A stretch of 64,000 nt of DNA from Methylomonas sp. MK1 (GTDB lineage: Bacteria > Pseudomonadota > Gammaproteobacteria > Methylococcales > Methylomonadaceae), in the NCBI RefSeq assembly GCF_000365425.1, contig NZ_AQOV01000001.1, forward strand, positions 2,108,001 to 2,172,000, written 5' to 3'. Positions 19,587 through 28,636 of this stretch are shown here, in pieces (the first letter of the stretch is position 1; the number at the start of each line of letters is the position of its first letter). A program made the translations under genes and the position numbers. Below the pieces are notes generated by a model that was not told where the DNA came from, searched no databases, and worked only from the letters and a program-made list of their open reading frames with translations.

Positions 19587-21157
19587 GGACGTGGCAGTTC
19601 TTCGAAGCGACCGTCACCCCCTTCAACTACAAAGGCTAGATGGTTCCAACCATCAATCATTTCTTCGACCGACATCGCTACCGAGTTAACATCGCTCACC
19701 CGAGCCCACGGTATATATGTATTTGAACCTGGCTTCAAAACGTCAACCGGGCGCTGTGCTGGCCACCAAACAAGATCGTCTGGCCCATTACCAGATTCAA
19801 CAGCGCAGTCGAGGAAGTCAGACTGCCATGGGAGGGACATCTGACTGGTTAAATCACCCGGATGCACTTGGGTAGGGTCGAGACGAAATGGCTCTATAAA
19901 TGCGAATAAGTCGCGGGTTTTCCAACTTACCTCGATCCCAGGGAAGAATGCGGCTCCGACACAGGGTTCAAGGGCGGCGCGCGTGAGGCCTGCTGGAGTA
20001 ATGGGGTCGTCGGGAGATGGCGGAGACCCCGCCTCAGTCTCTCCTTCCGTCCACATCTTCACCATAGTATATTGAATTCGAGTAAGTGTGCCGTTCGAAC
20101 CGTCTGGATAGTCATCCGACCACATTTTGGGCATGTCGCCGTTGCCAGAACCTGGTTCGCCCGGGTTGGCTGAAGGCGTGGATAGCCTATTGAACACATT
20201 TTCCGCTGCAGCAGGTGGGATATTATTGAAAGTGTGGTGAAATCCTAGGGGGCGAAATTGTTGATGGCCTGCTGAATAAACCCAACGCACTTGGGCCGCA
20301 CGCGTAAGGATTGGTATGATGTCTCTCTCAATCGAGGGTTTGAATTCTGGATTAGCAAACGGACTTGGCATCAAGTTACGATCCACGGCCGCCTGAAGCA
20401 AAGTATCGTAAAGTGTCACTATCGGCTGAATGCCTGGTGCGTATTTCGGTGGTGCGACGACTACCCAAGCGCTTACAACAACCGGCTGAGATCCGTCCGG
20501 AAGAGTTACTCTGGCGGTTACCAACCCATCAGAGACGTCATCATACCAGCCATCATGGTTGGCAAAATTGGATCCAGGCTCGTGAAGCGAGGATCCCGTC
20601 GGTGATTTTGATTCGCCATAACCGCCGAGTATAAGCAATCGTCCGATATCGTCAGTTGTCGCAGTGCCAAGGCTGAGTTGGATGTGGTGGCCGATGAATT
20701 GCTGATCAACTGTAAATTCCTTCGCCAAACCTGCAAGCCTGGAAGCCGCAAGATCGCTGAAGTTCTCATTCCTACCACTGACAGAAACTGGTGAAGGTGT
20801 CAGCTTGAGTTGGTCGCGATTTTGAAAATCGGCATTGCGTAGCCCGTGAGCTGTATCGTCTTTATCGAATTTACCGAAGAATCGATTCGCAGCAGCTTTG
20901 GTATTTGCGAGTTTGACAGTCCATTCAATGCTCTGTGCATTATCGAGCGTGACTTCTTCAACAAGTTTGTTATTTTCGTCAAATGCGAAAAGGCGAAATC
21001 GAGCAGCCTGACGCTTGATGAGTCCGAAGGCATCTCGGTAGCCTCCGTTTGGGATAGTCGGTGGTATCGGCTGCTCTGGACCGATGAAATAGCTATCTGG
21101 ACTCTTACCTAACCGGGCTATACCGATTGGCGGGAAAATCTTAATTGATTCGATCAT
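19583..21157 (-). CDS. LodA-like cysteine tryptophylquinone oxidase
   Basis: 524 residues, beginning IKIFPPIGIARLGKSPD as LodA/GoxA proteins do. LodA proteins oxidise amino acids (lysine or glycine in known cases), releasing ammonia and hydrogen peroxide, and some are antibacterial through the peroxide. The cofactor is made from a Cys and a Trp. Here the likely pair is Cys399 in EPCVGAAFFPGIE and Trp464 in WWPAQRP; their spacing of 65 equals the Cys516-Trp581 spacing I recall for Marinomonas LodA. There is no classical signal peptide, as for LodA. An AAAGAGG ribosome site precedes the ATG. Substrate unknown. Confidence 0.88.
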   Translation of the reverse strand: MIESIKIFPPIGIARLGKSPDSYFIGPEQPIPPTIPNGGYRDAFGLIKRQAARFRLFAFDENNKLVEEVTLDNAQSIEWTVKLANTKAAANRFFGKFDKDDTAHGLRNADFQNRDQLKLTPSPVSVSGRNENFSDLAASRLAGLAKEFTVDQQFIGHHIQLSLGTATTDDIGRLLILGGYGESKSPTGSSLHEPGSNFANHDGWYDDVSDGLVTARVTLPDGSQPVVVSAWVVVAPPKYAPGIQPIVTLYDTLLQAAVDRNLMPSPFANPEFKPSIERDIIPILTRAAQVRWVYSAGHQQFRPLGFHHTFNNIPPAAAENVFNRLSTPSANPGEPGSGNGDMPKMWSDDYPDGSNGTLTRIQYTMVKMWTEGETEAGSPPSPDDPITPAGLTRAALEPCVGAAFFPGIEVSWKTRDLFAFIEPFRLDPTQVHPGDLTSQMSLPWQSDFLDCAVESGNGPDDLVWWPAQRPVDVLKPGSNTYIPWARVSDVNSVAMSVEEMIDGWNHLAFVVEGGDGRFEELPRP

Positions 21158-21212
21158 TGATCAAAACCTCTTTCAATTGTTAACACTAGGTTGCAGCCAT
21201 CAGCATTCCTGT

Positions 21213-21590
21213 TTACTCAGGGAATCCGTTTAGCAACCAGTCAATAATATCGTCCTGAATCTGCTGTCCAGAAACTTGCGACCCATCCACCAGAGTAATT
21301 GCGTAGCCCTCATCAGTAATCCACGGTCCACCTCTCGGCATCTGTGCCTTGTTGCAAAAGGCCGCGTTGGCTTTCAGCACTAAGAAGAATGAGGAATTAG
21401 CTGGATTTTCGTGATCAATTATCGGGATGTCTGCTCCATGGCAATGCACGTTTGGAACAGTGCCGTTAACGAATTGTTCTCGAGACAGATCCTTCCAGAA
21501 GCGGTCATGCGGTGCGTCTTCGGTTTTGTTGATTCCTTTATCGGCGATTGCATCGAGATAAGCGATTACTCTGCTGTAGGTGATAGGCAT
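21213..21590 (-). CDS. Small cytochrome-c-like protein with a degenerate heme motif
   Basis: 125 residues, no clear signal peptide. The core reads VPNVHCHGADIPIIDHENP, then SSFFLVLKANAAFCNKAQMP, and the end is IQDDIIDWLLNGFPE. This order (CHG, NPxxSxF, MPxGG, WIxxGAP) is that of small cytochrome c domains, but the CXXCH is NVHCH, lacking the first cysteine. It may bind heme by one thioether, bind another cofactor, or be a non-heme partner. It sits 15 bases after the larger cytochrome-like gene and 55 before the LodA-like gene, so it belongs to that operon. Similarity is by eye only. Confidence 0.55.
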   Translation of the reverse strand: MPITYSRVIAYLDAIADKGINKTEDAPHDRFWKDLSREQFVNGTVPNVHCHGADIPIIDHENPANSSFFLVLKANAAFCNKAQMPRGGPWITDEGYAITLVDGSQVSGQQIQDDIIDWLLNGFPE

Positions 21591-21605
21591 ATTGTTAATC
21601 TTTGG

Positions 21606-23090
21606 CTACGGTTTAGGAGCGTCTATTAAGTATTTGGAGATAATGTGGCTGACATTGATCAGCTTTCCCCCAATTGTGAAGTCTTTATCAATTGGGATGT
21701 CCTGAGTGTCATGACAGGCAAAGCAGTTCTTATCGCTCTTCTGGGTAAAGGATTCCATGGCCGTACTAGAGAGGGCGTCTTCGCCAGCGACTATCCCGTC
21801 ATCCGACGTCTCGGTTAGACCATTCTTAAATGGTTTATTAGGCTTAAATGTTTCGCTCGGTTTGTCAAGCCACACGGCTCCTACCAAACGGTAATAGCGA
21901 CGCTTGTCGGCAGTACCGTTTGCAACTTCCGTCTTGAAAAGATCTCCCATCCCCTTATTTACTGCGACGATTTGACCATCAAGTTTGTTTGCTGGTATCA
22001 CCTTTTTAGTCGCATCATCTTTGCCATTGACCTTCGAGAAAGGATAAAGCCTGTAAATCGATGAGGGTATCTTGTCCGTCTTTCCTATGAATCTTTGGGT
22101 TGCTTCGTCGAACGAGGCGATTCGCTCTGCGGGGGATGAAGCCTTATTTCCTCCACCGACTGTTGTGTGCTGATGGAAGAAGAGAAAGTGGTCATCCGCA
22201 TTTATTTCAGAGGTCTGCAACGGCGGTGGATTACTGTTTGGAATCGGCCCATTTGGTGCACTATCGGGATTTCCGTCTTCATCGGTATGTTCGAAGGTTG
22301 ACCATATAAATTCGCTATGATTGCCAAGCACAAACACGACGTGAATTGCTACCAATGCTACTCTTACGTCGAGTGGAGGTGAACCCGTATCGATAACCAC
22401 ATCAGGGTCAGCACCGCTAGCCTTTTTCAGGCGTGGCACTTGCGCATCAACGGTGAAATACTTCTCATCGAGCTTGGAGCCAGCGGGAACGACCTTCCAG
22501 GCCGATTTGAGTTCTATTGCGCCTGCAGGAAACCCTTTATTTTTATCGAATGACTGTACTGCTGACTTTACTACTTTAGGGTCTGAATTAATTAAATTGT
22601 TGTCGCGTAGAAATTTCGTGAACACAAAGGGATCCATGTGAATCGCGTAATAAACTGGATAGCCATCGCGGTCAATCAAAATGCCCGCCAGATCTCCAGC
22701 CTGCGCAACCCCTGCGTTAATTTGGGCGTGCCCCGGTTGCTTATCACCCCGAGGAAGCAGCGCAAGCTTGCCAAGTTTCTGCGATGGAAACTTACCCTTC
22801 GCTGCCGTACCCAAGGCGCTTTCGATCGTATCAAATTTCGACACAAACTTAGGAAGTCCACCATCTGGATTGGTCGCGTAGAGGAATGTGCTCCAAGCAG
22901 CTTGATAAAAGGGGCAATCGTCACCTTCTGGGTGCGATTTCGGTGTCAGTGTAAGGTCGGGCGGTGAGGTGGGATGCAACCAAGCTTTATCTGGAGTGCA
23001 TTCTTCCTCCGCATAGCTTCGGTTAGTCGCAAATGGTGAGATAACAGCTAAAAACAAAACAATTTTGCCGCAAAAATGTAATTTTTTCAT
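21606..23090 (-). CDS. Secreted cytochrome-c family protein with one heme motif
   Basis: 494 residues with a signal peptide (KIVLFLAVISPFATNRSYA) and a single heme-binding CXXCH near the C-terminus in NCFACHDTQDIP. The large middle region contains GAIELKSAWKVVP and FIWSTFEHTDEDGNP, seen in a family of periplasmic cytochrome-c-like proteins found beside oxidases. It may pass electrons in the periplasm or scaffold another enzyme. It leads the lower part of the LodA operon on the minus strand. No enzymatic function can be assigned. Confidence 0.7.
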   Translation of the reverse strand: MKKLHFCGKIVLFLAVISPFATNRSYAEEECTPDKAWLHPTSPPDLTLTPKSHPEGDDCPFYQAAWSTFLYATNPDGGLPKFVSKFDTIESALGTAAKGKFPSQKLGKLALLPRGDKQPGHAQINAGVAQAGDLAGILIDRDGYPVYYAIHMDPFVFTKFLRDNNLINSDPKVVKSAVQSFDKNKGFPAGAIELKSAWKVVPAGSKLDEKYFTVDAQVPRLKKASGADPDVVIDTGSPPLDVRVALVAIHVVFVLGNHSEFIWSTFEHTDEDGNPDSAPNGPIPNSNPPPLQTSEINADDHFLFFHQHTTVGGGNKASSPAERIASFDEATQRFIGKTDKIPSSIYRLYPFSKVNGKDDATKKVIPANKLDGQIVAVNKGMGDLFKTEVANGTADKRRYYRLVGAVWLDKPSETFKPNKPFKNGLTETSDDGIVAGEDALSSTAMESFTQKSDKNCFACHDTQDIPIDKDFTIGGKLINVSHIISKYLIDAPKP

Positions 23091-23431
23091 GCCTTCTACC
23101 TAATTAGTGAAAGTAACTTTTGGAGTATCGTTCCCTAAAAAAAGGGATCAAAGAATATATTCGATTGCTCGTTGAAACAACTGTAAACGAAATCAGTTGA
23201 GTATTGATAATGCAATGAATCTTTCCAGATTTCCAAGAAAAATATTCAATCAATGGTTTAGTTTAATTGACTATCAAGATAGGTCCCCCTTTACTCCATT
23301 GCCCATCAATCTAACAGTCTGGTGGAAACCAACCAATACAAACCACCATCATTCAAACGCGGTCTAAACAATCGCTAGCTTATTGACCTGTTCATTTTTG
23401 GTAGTGGGGATCACTTTATATCTACTTAAAC
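23091..23431. other. Intergenic, no gene; probable promoter of the cytochrome-LodA-LodB operon
   Basis: About 340 AT-rich bases between the transglutaminase-like gene and the cytochrome-like gene. I find no plausible coding frame or clear hairpin. The gap divides the oxidase cluster into two likely transcription units. Confidence 0.4.
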
Positions 23432-24841
23432 TCAACCTTGGCCCTCCCAATTAACATATACCTTTTGAATATGCTCTATAGCTGCCTGACGGCGTAAATA
23501 AAATTGATTTACGTAGGTTCCCTGATTTACGAAATAGTGATTTTTATTATCGGTAGTCGGTGCGTCTATCGCAATACAATCGTGTTCCGGTAAGGTTTGC
23601 CGATCCTGGCGTTGGCCGTTAAGGTCGGCAGGATAACCGGCAAACCACCTAAACCATTGGCCACTAATTAGTTTGCCATTCCAGTGTTGCGCGGCGTCTT
23701 GAGCACTTAAAGTCGATCCGGGCAAATCCAGTCCGACGAAATTATAGTTAAGCGGTTTGCCGCACTGGGTCGCGGGATTGATAGCTGGGTCATATAATTG
23801 CATGGTATTTTTTCCGGTTTGCAGCTTGGCAAATTCACCGTACATGGAATGCGCGTAGAAGTCGCCGATTGCATGGGCAGCTAAACCAAAATCGGCTAAA
23901 TTGCCAGTCGCAAGATGAGTTTGCACCCGAGCCCAACCTTCGTCGATATACGCCGAATCGAAATGATCGCGAGGATCATAGGCCGCGGTGTTTACATCAA
24001 TGCCCAAGCTTACTGATTTTACATACAAGCGATTCCACACAGTCATTTTGGAAAGCGCTTCATCGAAAATGCTGTTATGCACACCCGCTGCGAATGTGGG
24101 ATTGAAGTTTTTCCAAAAGCTTCTTTGTTCTAAATAGGTTTGTAAGTTATCGGTGGTGTCAGAGGCTTCCGGGGTGCTGGCCATCCATAAGTGATCATTG
24201 TTAAAGACAAACACCGGAACATATTCAACCTCGGTAGTTGCCGTTTGCGGCTGGTCGCTTGCGTCGGGATTTTGCACTCTGGCGAGTGGATCGAATATTT
24301 CCCAGCCGCCGCTTTCTTTTTGATAGACCACCCAAGCATGGTCGTGTTTTTTGCTTTTTTTGGCACCCGTAATATCGTGCACCATGACGGCGCCCAGCGC
24401 CACGCGAACACAATAAGAACTTATACCGCTCTGTAACAGTAGAGCCGCAAACAAGAATGCCAAATCTTCACAGTCGCCACCGCCCAAGGCTAGCGTTTCT
24501 TCGGGAAAATACCATTGGTCAAAGCGTCTTTTTCCGGGAATATAATTTAGCGATCTGAACCACTCAAAAATAACATCGGCCCGAAAATCGAAATGGCCGT
24601 GGCCATTGGTAAAAAAGCGTAAGCGTAGCGGATCGGCTAGATTTTCTGTGGCTGCTTTTATGGCTTCTCCCACCACTGCGTTATTACTAAATGACAGGAA
24701 TTCGCGGATGTCTATCCTGTAGTTTTTTATTTTAGTGCCGGGAATTGTCCGGCTAGCCGGAATAATAGTATCGTGAAAGATTTGGTCGCCTGCCCAGCGC
24801 CACTTTTGATAGGGTCTGACATTGTTAGTTTGCATGCACAT
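23432..24841 (-). CDS. Transglutaminase-like protein with C-terminal HetC/phospholipase-C-like helical domain
   Basis: 469 residues in two parts. The first has a papain-fold transglutaminase triad: Cys in LGGGDCEDLAFLFA (about residue 139), His in KKHDHAWVVY, Asp in EIFDPLARV, so it may cleave or cross-link peptides. The second part contains YIDEGWARVQTHL and FGLAAHAIGDFYAHSMYGEF, the histidine/aspartate-rich helical pattern of HetC-like, zinc phospholipase C-like or S1/P1-nuclease-like proteins. No signal peptide is evident. It follows the multicopper oxidase by 20 bases and is probably co-expressed. The joining of these two folds is unusual, and the role is unknown. Confidence 0.7.
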   Translation of the reverse strand: MCMQTNNVRPYQKWRWAGDQIFHDTIIPASRTIPGTKIKNYRIDIREFLSFSNNAVVGEAIKAATENLADPLRLRFFTNGHGHFDFRADVIFEWFRSLNYIPGKRRFDQWYFPEETLALGGGDCEDLAFLFAALLLQSGISSYCVRVALGAVMVHDITGAKKSKKHDHAWVVYQKESGGWEIFDPLARVQNPDASDQPQTATTEVEYVPVFVFNNDHLWMASTPEASDTTDNLQTYLEQRSFWKNFNPTFAAGVHNSIFDEALSKMTVWNRLYVKSVSLGIDVNTAAYDPRDHFDSAYIDEGWARVQTHLATGNLADFGLAAHAIGDFYAHSMYGEFAKLQTGKNTMQLYDPAINPATQCGKPLNYNFVGLDLPGSTLSAQDAAQHWNGKLISGQWFRWFAGYPADLNGQRQDRQTLPEHDCIAIDAPTTDNKNHYFVNQGTYVNQFYLRRQAAIEHIQKVYVNWEGQG

Positions 24842-24861
24842 AAGTAGCCCATTTTCTATTA

Positions 24862-26874
24862 TTAGTGGGAATGATTTTTCATGAACTTCATTATTGCTGA
24901 TGGAGTAACAACAAAGGGACGCATCATTTCCTGGTCTTCATGCTCAAGGATGTGGCAGTGGTACATGTAGCGTCCGGCGTGACCGGTAAATTGCGCCGCC
25001 AAGCTGAGCATTTCTGCCGTTTGGATATTGTCTGTATCGGCTTCGCGATTGCCTGGATTTACCCGAATGGTGTCCTTCCAACCTTGTTCGTTATTGGCTA
25101 GATCCGCAGAAGGTAATTGAAGTTCGAACTCGAAGCTGTATTCATCTTTTGGATAGGAGGTTTGTCCAGCAGCAAACTTGGGAGTCAGGGTATAGCGCTT
25201 TAATCCCTGAAACTGCACCAGATGAATATGAAACGGATGGGTATCCGGGCTGAGGTTGATAATGCGCCAAACCCGCCAAGAGTCTTTTTCGATGTGAATT
25301 GTCGCGGTGTCGTTAAAGCCTTTCGCGACAGTCACATACGCTGCAAGCGCAAGCGTACCATCGGGCTGTATTTCTGGAATCGCTAGGCGGATGCCCGTTG
25401 GTGTTGGAGAGCCTGTCGCAAACACTTTGTGCATATTCATACCCATCGCATCCGCCTCTGACTCTTCCATCATTTCGTGCATAAACAACATGCCGTTCTC
25501 TTCGCGCAGCACGATAAGTGTATGGTCATGGGTTTGCGGTAACTGGTGATGATCGAGGCGATGAAATTTGTCACCTAACAGTTTCATGCCCTGGATATTT
25601 TTTGGTTTTACGTCCTCACATGCAATATCAAAGCGCATCACTGCCGGATATGGGCGCAAATTGTCAGGGTCGGGTGTATAAATAGTCTCAAGCGGCTGTG
25701 GATCGGATGATCCAGATCCAAATGGTGCCGGCGCGCTGTTATAAACCACAACATGTTGCCAGCCGGCCTGTCTGACACCACCCAGATCGATTAACACATC
25801 AGCACGTTCTCCAGGGGCCAGCAGCAAACAGCCTGCGTTTGGAACACCATCAACTGGCAAGTCTATTGAATTGCCAAGTAATCCGCCGTCCGTACCAATT
25901 TGCTGCACAAACTTGGCCGGTAACACCTCGGGTACCTGTTGCGCTTGAGATTTTAAGCCCATGAAATGCAATCGATAGAATCTTGCATTGGAACCATTGA
26001 CGATACGCAGTCGATACAATGTCGGTTCCACGCGGGCATGCGGCCACAACTTACCGTTTACTAAAGTCGCTGGCGCAAAACACTCCATAATGTTTTCTTG
26101 CACCTTATGGAGTAGTTGCCCGGTCAGCAGGCCATCGCGGTCGCCGTTAACCGTGTCAAAGTTTCTATCCTGAATAACCAGCGGCAGCTCGTGTTTGTGT
26201 GTCGGCAGGCTCAGTTCATGCTCAATGGGATGACGCACTAACCACATACCGGCAAGTCCAGCGTACACATTAAAGCGTGTCACGCCCATCGCGTGGTCGT
26301 GATACCAAAATGTGGGGGCAATGCCGCCGGAAAATTTATTGCTTTTGTCCAACAGCCAATATTGTTCTACCGGGAAATCATATACTTTCTCGGCAATTTC
26401 GCCGGCGCTTGCCATATTGTCAGTCCAGCCATCGCTGTCGCCTTGGGCCGGAGCGCCGTGCAAATGGGTCACTGTCCAAGCGATTAAGGTATCGAGGCGC
26501 GTGTCCTTAGCCGCGTTTTCGTTGCCCGTATAGAGCATTGGCAAGTCTGGATCAGGATCAGGAACCACATAGCTGGCGAAGGGGATGTTTGCGGGACCAA
26601 TAGCGGTGGAAAGTTGGTTTATATATTTGACGCGAATCCGCTCGCCGGTATTAACCACAATGGTGGGGCCTGGGACGCTGCCTTCATAGCTCCAGAAATT
26701 GGTGGGGGGCATGGTGCCGTGAACTTTTGCGCCAACCGGTTGAAGCTTTAGCGAAACTCGCCAAGGGTCGAGTGGTGGCGTACCGACGGGTGCGGACGGC
26801 AGCATACGGACTGGAAATGTTAGTATTTCAGTAAATAAATATTGTGCGTAGATTTCTGAAAGTTTGATCGGCAT
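24862..26874 (-). CDS. Multicopper oxidase (CotA/bilirubin-oxidase type)
   Basis: 670 residues with all four copper motifs: HLHGAPAQGD, FWYHDHAMGVTR, HPFHIHLVQFQ and YMYHCHILEHEDQEMM, the last carrying the type 1 Cys and a Met axial ligand. These enzymes couple oxidation of phenols, bilirubin, metals or other donors to reduction of oxygen to water. There is no Tat or Sec signal, as in spore-coat CotA, so its location is uncertain; the LodA-like neighbour also lacks one. A Met-rich stretch (MHEMMEESEADAMGMNMHK) could bind extra copper. It heads the oxidase cluster, with a palindromic candidate operator 115 bases upstream. Confidence 0.9.
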   Translation of the reverse strand: MPIKLSEIYAQYLFTEILTFPVRMLPSAPVGTPPLDPWRVSLKLQPVGAKVHGTMPPTNFWSYEGSVPGPTIVVNTGERIRVKYINQLSTAIGPANIPFASYVVPDPDPDLPMLYTGNENAAKDTRLDTLIAWTVTHLHGAPAQGDSDGWTDNMASAGEIAEKVYDFPVEQYWLLDKSNKFSGGIAPTFWYHDHAMGVTRFNVYAGLAGMWLVRHPIEHELSLPTHKHELPLVIQDRNFDTVNGDRDGLLTGQLLHKVQENIMECFAPATLVNGKLWPHARVEPTLYRLRIVNGSNARFYRLHFMGLKSQAQQVPEVLPAKFVQQIGTDGGLLGNSIDLPVDGVPNAGCLLLAPGERADVLIDLGGVRQAGWQHVVVYNSAPAPFGSGSSDPQPLETIYTPDPDNLRPYPAVMRFDIACEDVKPKNIQGMKLLGDKFHRLDHHQLPQTHDHTLIVLREENGMLFMHEMMEESEADAMGMNMHKVFATGSPTPTGIRLAIPEIQPDGTLALAAYVTVAKGFNDTATIHIEKDSWRVWRIINLSPDTHPFHIHLVQFQGLKRYTLTPKFAAGQTSYPKDEYSFEFELQLPSADLANNEQGWKDTIRVNPGNREADTDNIQTAEMLSLAAQFTGHAGRYMYHCHILEHEDQEMMRPFVVTPSAIMKFMKNHSH

Positions 26875-27260
26875 AAGTTAACCTAGGCTAAGGTGTAAAA
26901 TCGCTAACAATACAAATAAGAACTGAGCGCATTTAGACTAGATGTTAACCTGAAAAAATACAATGACTCTTATCAACCAAAACGTACTAGTACATTTGTA
27001 CTGTATAAGTATTTTGAAAGTACTTTTAATCATGAGCGCAAAGTGGTAACCCTAGAAATAAAAGCTTTGCAATTCCTAAATCCACTCAAACAGGCCGTGT
27101 ATCAGTATCTGTCGGCTAATCTTGTGAACGCTCATAAGTGAATACCTGCTGATTATTCAGCACTGATTTATTTCCAGCAAAAGCGGCATACCTAAAAATA
27201 CAATACCCTAACTCGGAGCCACGTTAATTGTTAAGGCTTCGTGATTACTCTGATTTCAGC
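26875..27260. other. Intergenic region upstream of the multicopper oxidase; no gene seen
   Basis: Roughly 390 AT-rich bases containing the promoter side of the oxidase operon and the dyad at 26989-27002. No coding frame is convincing. Confidence 0.4.
26989..27002. promoter_or_regulatory. Candidate operator AGTAC-N4-GTACT upstream of the multicopper oxidase
   Basis: The 14-base dyad AGTACATTTGTACT lies 115 bases before the oxidase ATG. The same dyad, with one base changed in the spacer, occurs at 31130-31143 upstream of the CHAT cassette. A dimeric regulator encoded on or outside the island could bind both. No regulator gene is identified. Confidence 0.35.
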
Positions 27261-27644
27261 TCAATGGCCTTGTTTTGCAGGTTTTTGTGAAAAAAAGAAG
27301 ATAAAACAGGCCATTAACACAAATAATGTTGCTGATGCCGAATAACGACTGAATTCCAAACCACCCTTACTAAAAGGCTTATCCAGAAAATCGCCGACTA
27401 CGGCTCCCAGTGGCCGGGTGAGAATAAAGGCTGACTAAAACAGAATTGTGTGTGAAATTGCTGATTTGTGATTGGCCACCGCAATGATTACCAACATCAA
27501 GCCAAAAACAACGGCGCTGCCACTGTAGCCAAGGCCAGCTGAATCTGCCGTCCAATCACCGAGTGTAGTTCAAAAGGTTTGAGAAAACATGATGGTGATC
27601 CAGTAAAACATTTCAGCTTTCGGTGAAATGACTGTATCAACCGC
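27261..27644 (-). pseudogene. COG4705-type membrane protein, truncated and with two in-frame stops
   Basis: In one continuous frame ending at 27261 the translation reads AEMFYWITIMFSQTF, stop, TTLGDWTADSAGLGYSGSAVVF, then ISHTILF, stop, SAFILTRPLGAVVGDFLDKPF, KGGLEFSRYSAS. These are the hallmark blocks of the COG4705 multi-span membrane family of unknown function. Two nonsense codons interrupt it (after QTF and ILF), and IS copy 2 removes its 5' end. There are no frameshifts, so the decay is recent. Confidence 0.75.
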
Positions 27645-27718
27645 TGTCAAACGGCTTAGAAAACTTTCCAAAAGTATCCAGGAAAGATCGTCGAAAAGTT
27701 TGCAGTTACAGCGACGGG

Positions 27719-28468
27719 TTATTGGTTTTCCACCGCCTTTTTTCGTTGCTTGAATCGATAGGAATCATTGCCGGTTTCCAAAATATCGCAGTGGTGGGTA
27801 ATACGATCTAAAAGCGCCGTGGTCATCTTGGCATCGCCGAATACCTGAACCCATTCGCCGAAATTGAGATTGGTGGTGATGATCAAGGATGTTTTTTCAT
27901 AGAGTTGGCTGATCAGGTGGAATAGCAAGGCGCCACCGGATGCGGGAAAAGGTAGATAACCCAATTCATCTAGGATGACAGCATCCATGGTGGTCAGTTG
28001 CTTCGCGAGATTACCGGCTTTGCCCTGCTGTTTTTCTTTATCCAATTGGTTGACGAGATCGACGGCGTTGTAGAAGCGTAACCGTTTGCCTTGGTGAATG
28101 GCCGCCACGCCCAAGGCCGTTGCGAGATGGGTTTTACCGGTGCCAGTACCGCCGACTAAAATGAGGTTGTAGGCTTGATCCATGAAGCCAGCGGTCGCGA
28201 GCTGTTCGATTCTGGCTTTGGGCAGCGGTGTTTCTACCCAGTCAAAATTCATCAAGTCACGATGGATGGGAAAGCGCGCCGCTTTGAGTTGATAATTTAA
28301 ACTGCGCGCCTGGCGATCCGCTTGCTCCGTGGCAATCAAGCGATCCAACCAGACTTCCGGCATAATGGGTTTTTGTTGAAGTCCATATTCGGCTTGCCAT
28401 TCGTTCCAGGCAGCGGCCATACCGAACAGATGCAGGGTTTTCAGTTGCGCAGCGCGATCAATGGACAT
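27719..28468 (-). CDS. istB: IstB ATPase, element B copy 2
   Basis: Same 249-residue sequence as in copy 1, with an intact Walker A (GTGTGKTH) and Walker B. Overlaps the displaced istA tail. Confidence 0.92.
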   Translation of the reverse strand: MSIDRAAQLKTLHLFGMAAAWNEWQAEYGLQQKPIMPEVWLDRLIATEQADRQARSLNYQLKAARFPIHRDLMNFDWVETPLPKARIEQLATAGFMDQAYNLILVGGTGTGKTHLATALGVAAIHQGKRLRFYNAVDLVNQLDKEKQQGKAGNLAKQLTTMDAVILDELGYLPFPASGGALLFHLISQLYEKTSLIITTNLNFGEWVQVFGDAKMTTALLDRITHHCDILETGNDSYRFKQRKKAVENQ

Positions 28469-28636
28469 GGCGTGCGCTCCGTAAGGTGTCGTAGCGACTG
28501 CAATCGGCGACGGGTTCGAGCGTGAGTGTGGGTGTCGATGCCGGTGTATTCGTCAACGGTTTTGGCTGAGCAGCTTCCGTTAGGCGTCGCATTTCATTGA
28601 GTACGATGGCCGCGCTAATCACGCCGGTTTGCAAGG

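Noticed and set aside
19583..21157. Cys in SDFLDCAVES as the quinone-forming cysteine of the LodA-like protein
   Set aside because: It lies only 13 residues from the Trp; Cys399 gives the spacing of 65 recalled for LodA.
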